A DNA stretch of 5,935 bases, from contig JAKLJM010000320.1 in assembly GCA_023151145.1 (NCBI GenBank), positions 1 to 5,935 of the forward strand, read 5' to 3'. The notes below the pieces were generated by a model that was not told where the DNA came from, did no database searches, and saw only the letters and a list, made by a program, of their open reading frames with translations. The DNA is from Bacteriovoracaceae bacterium. GTDB lineage: Bacteria > Bdellovibrionota > Bacteriovoracia > Bacteriovoracales > Bacteriovoracaceae. Positions 5,459 through 5,935 of this stretch are shown here, piece after piece. Position 1 is the stretch's first letter. Every line of letters begins with the position of its first letter. Position numbers and translations under genes: made by a program.

Positions 5459-5848
5459 TTATGTGACTTTGAGAATATTGAATTTTATTGGAGGTCGAAA
5501 AATATCGGAATTTTGATTTGATAGCTTTAATGTGTTTGTATTTTTAGATATTTGAAAGATGATATGTTTAATCTGGCAATTAAATATAATTTCATCTGTA
5601 TAAAATAAATCTTTATGCTCAAGACTTAAAAGATGACTGTGCTCATGTTCGGTATCCTCTTGATTGTGCTTATGTTTATGATGGTGCCTAACTTCTGTTG
5701 ATTCTTCGAAAAGATCACTGTGATCATTGAATTCATTTATATTTAAATGTGTATGATTTGAACTAAATGAAGCTGAAGAAGCTAATGATATTAAATTTAA
5801 GTGTATGATAGCAATAAATGAAAAGATTATTGTTAAAAATAATTTCAT
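5459..5848 (-). CDS. Exported histidine-rich protein, putative metal-binding
   Basis: The 129-residue product has an N-terminal signal (hydrophobic 4-24, likely cleavage near SLASSA) and a central histidine/acid block. Between residues 31 and 78 there are 12 histidines, including NHTH, RHHHKHKH (54-61) and EHEHSH (68-73), interspersed with Glu and Asp. The C-terminal third is Lys/Asn/Ile-rich, has one cysteine (91), and includes DIFRPPIKF (115-123). An RPP-type ending also occurs in small His-rich proteins placed before metal-efflux genes (CzcI/CopL-like), but I see no reliable homology. The start overlaps the stop of the upstream gene as ATGA, and no strong ribosome-binding site precedes it, so translational coupling is likely. 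It is followed 26 nt later by the HupE-type gene. A role as periplasmic metal buffer or donor is inferred from composition and context. Confidence 0.82.
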   Translation of the reverse strand: MKLFLTIIFSFIAIIHLNLISLASSASFSSNHTHLNINEFNDHSDLFEESTEVRHHHKHKHNQEDTEHEHSHLLSLEHKDLFYTDEIIFNCQIKHIIFQISKNTNTLKLSNQNSDIFRPPIKFNILKVT

Positions 5849-5934
5849 AGATATTTTGTGATTTCTTTAAATTCTTTTATTTGATTCAAGTCTGATGATT
5901 TATTGCTCTGATCTTCTAAACAATGTTCAATATG
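5845..5934 (-). CDS. C-terminal end of an unidentified gene (cut by right edge)
   Basis: Only one minus-strand frame is open from the right edge. It gives 29 residues, beginning HIEHCLEDQ and ending EFKEITKYL, and stops at a TGA that overlaps the ATG of the His-rich gene as ATGA. The 4-nt overlap and same strand show it belongs to the operon. The HIEHC cluster followed by a charged helix could be the metal-binding tail of a Fur/Zur-type regulator, but too little is visible to decide, and the other two frames stop within this stretch. Coding is likely; identity is unknown. Confidence 0.6.
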   Translation of the reverse strand, partial: HIEHCLEDQSNKSSDLNQIKEFKEITKYL

Positions 5935-5935
5935 T

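Overview
This AT-rich window is a compact stretch of a Gram-negative chromosome. It has nine complete genes, one gene cut by each edge, short gaps, and no RNA genes, insertion sequences or CRISPR. Several products are predicted to be exported or membrane-bound (an endonuclease I, a DUF4430-type protein, a HupE/UreJ-type protein), and the frmRA pair is of proteobacterial type. Together with the low GC this suggests a Bdellovibrionota/Bacteriovorax-like or related marine proteobacterial host. That is an inference from gene content, not a demonstrated assignment.

Layout. Positions 1-809 hold a formaldehyde-detoxification unit on the minus strand: the formaldehyde-sensing repressor frmR, followed by the 5' part of frmA (glutathione-dependent formaldehyde dehydrogenase), which runs off the left edge. 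A CsoR-family operator (6-bp inverted repeat around a G5 tract) sits between the -35 and -10 of the promoter, and the geometry suggests that frmR mRNA may be leaderless. Next, on the plus strand, is a PhnA/YjdM zinc-ribbon protein (937-1305). Its stop overlaps the stop of a convergent secreted protein of unknown function with a TTG start (1302-1814). Behind that lies an endonuclease I nuclease (1864-2529). A DUF4430-like secreted protein (2680-3129) is transcribed divergently from the nuclease and converges on a DUF21/CBS (CNNM/CorC-like) membrane protein (3139-4056), whose paired CBS module appears internally shortened.

Positions 4111-5934 form a tight minus-strand operon that ends in a strong hairpin terminator (4102-4140). 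In transcription order it holds the tail of an unidentified gene (ATGA overlap), a histidine-rich exported protein, a HupE/UreJ-type membrane protein with an H-x5-D-H motif, a DUF6488-like exported protein and a 53-residue His-containing single-span protein. The repeated histidine clusters, predicted export signals and HupE-type permease suggest a metal-handling (Ni, Co, Zn or Cu) envelope system. This is the part of the window most likely to be undescribed.
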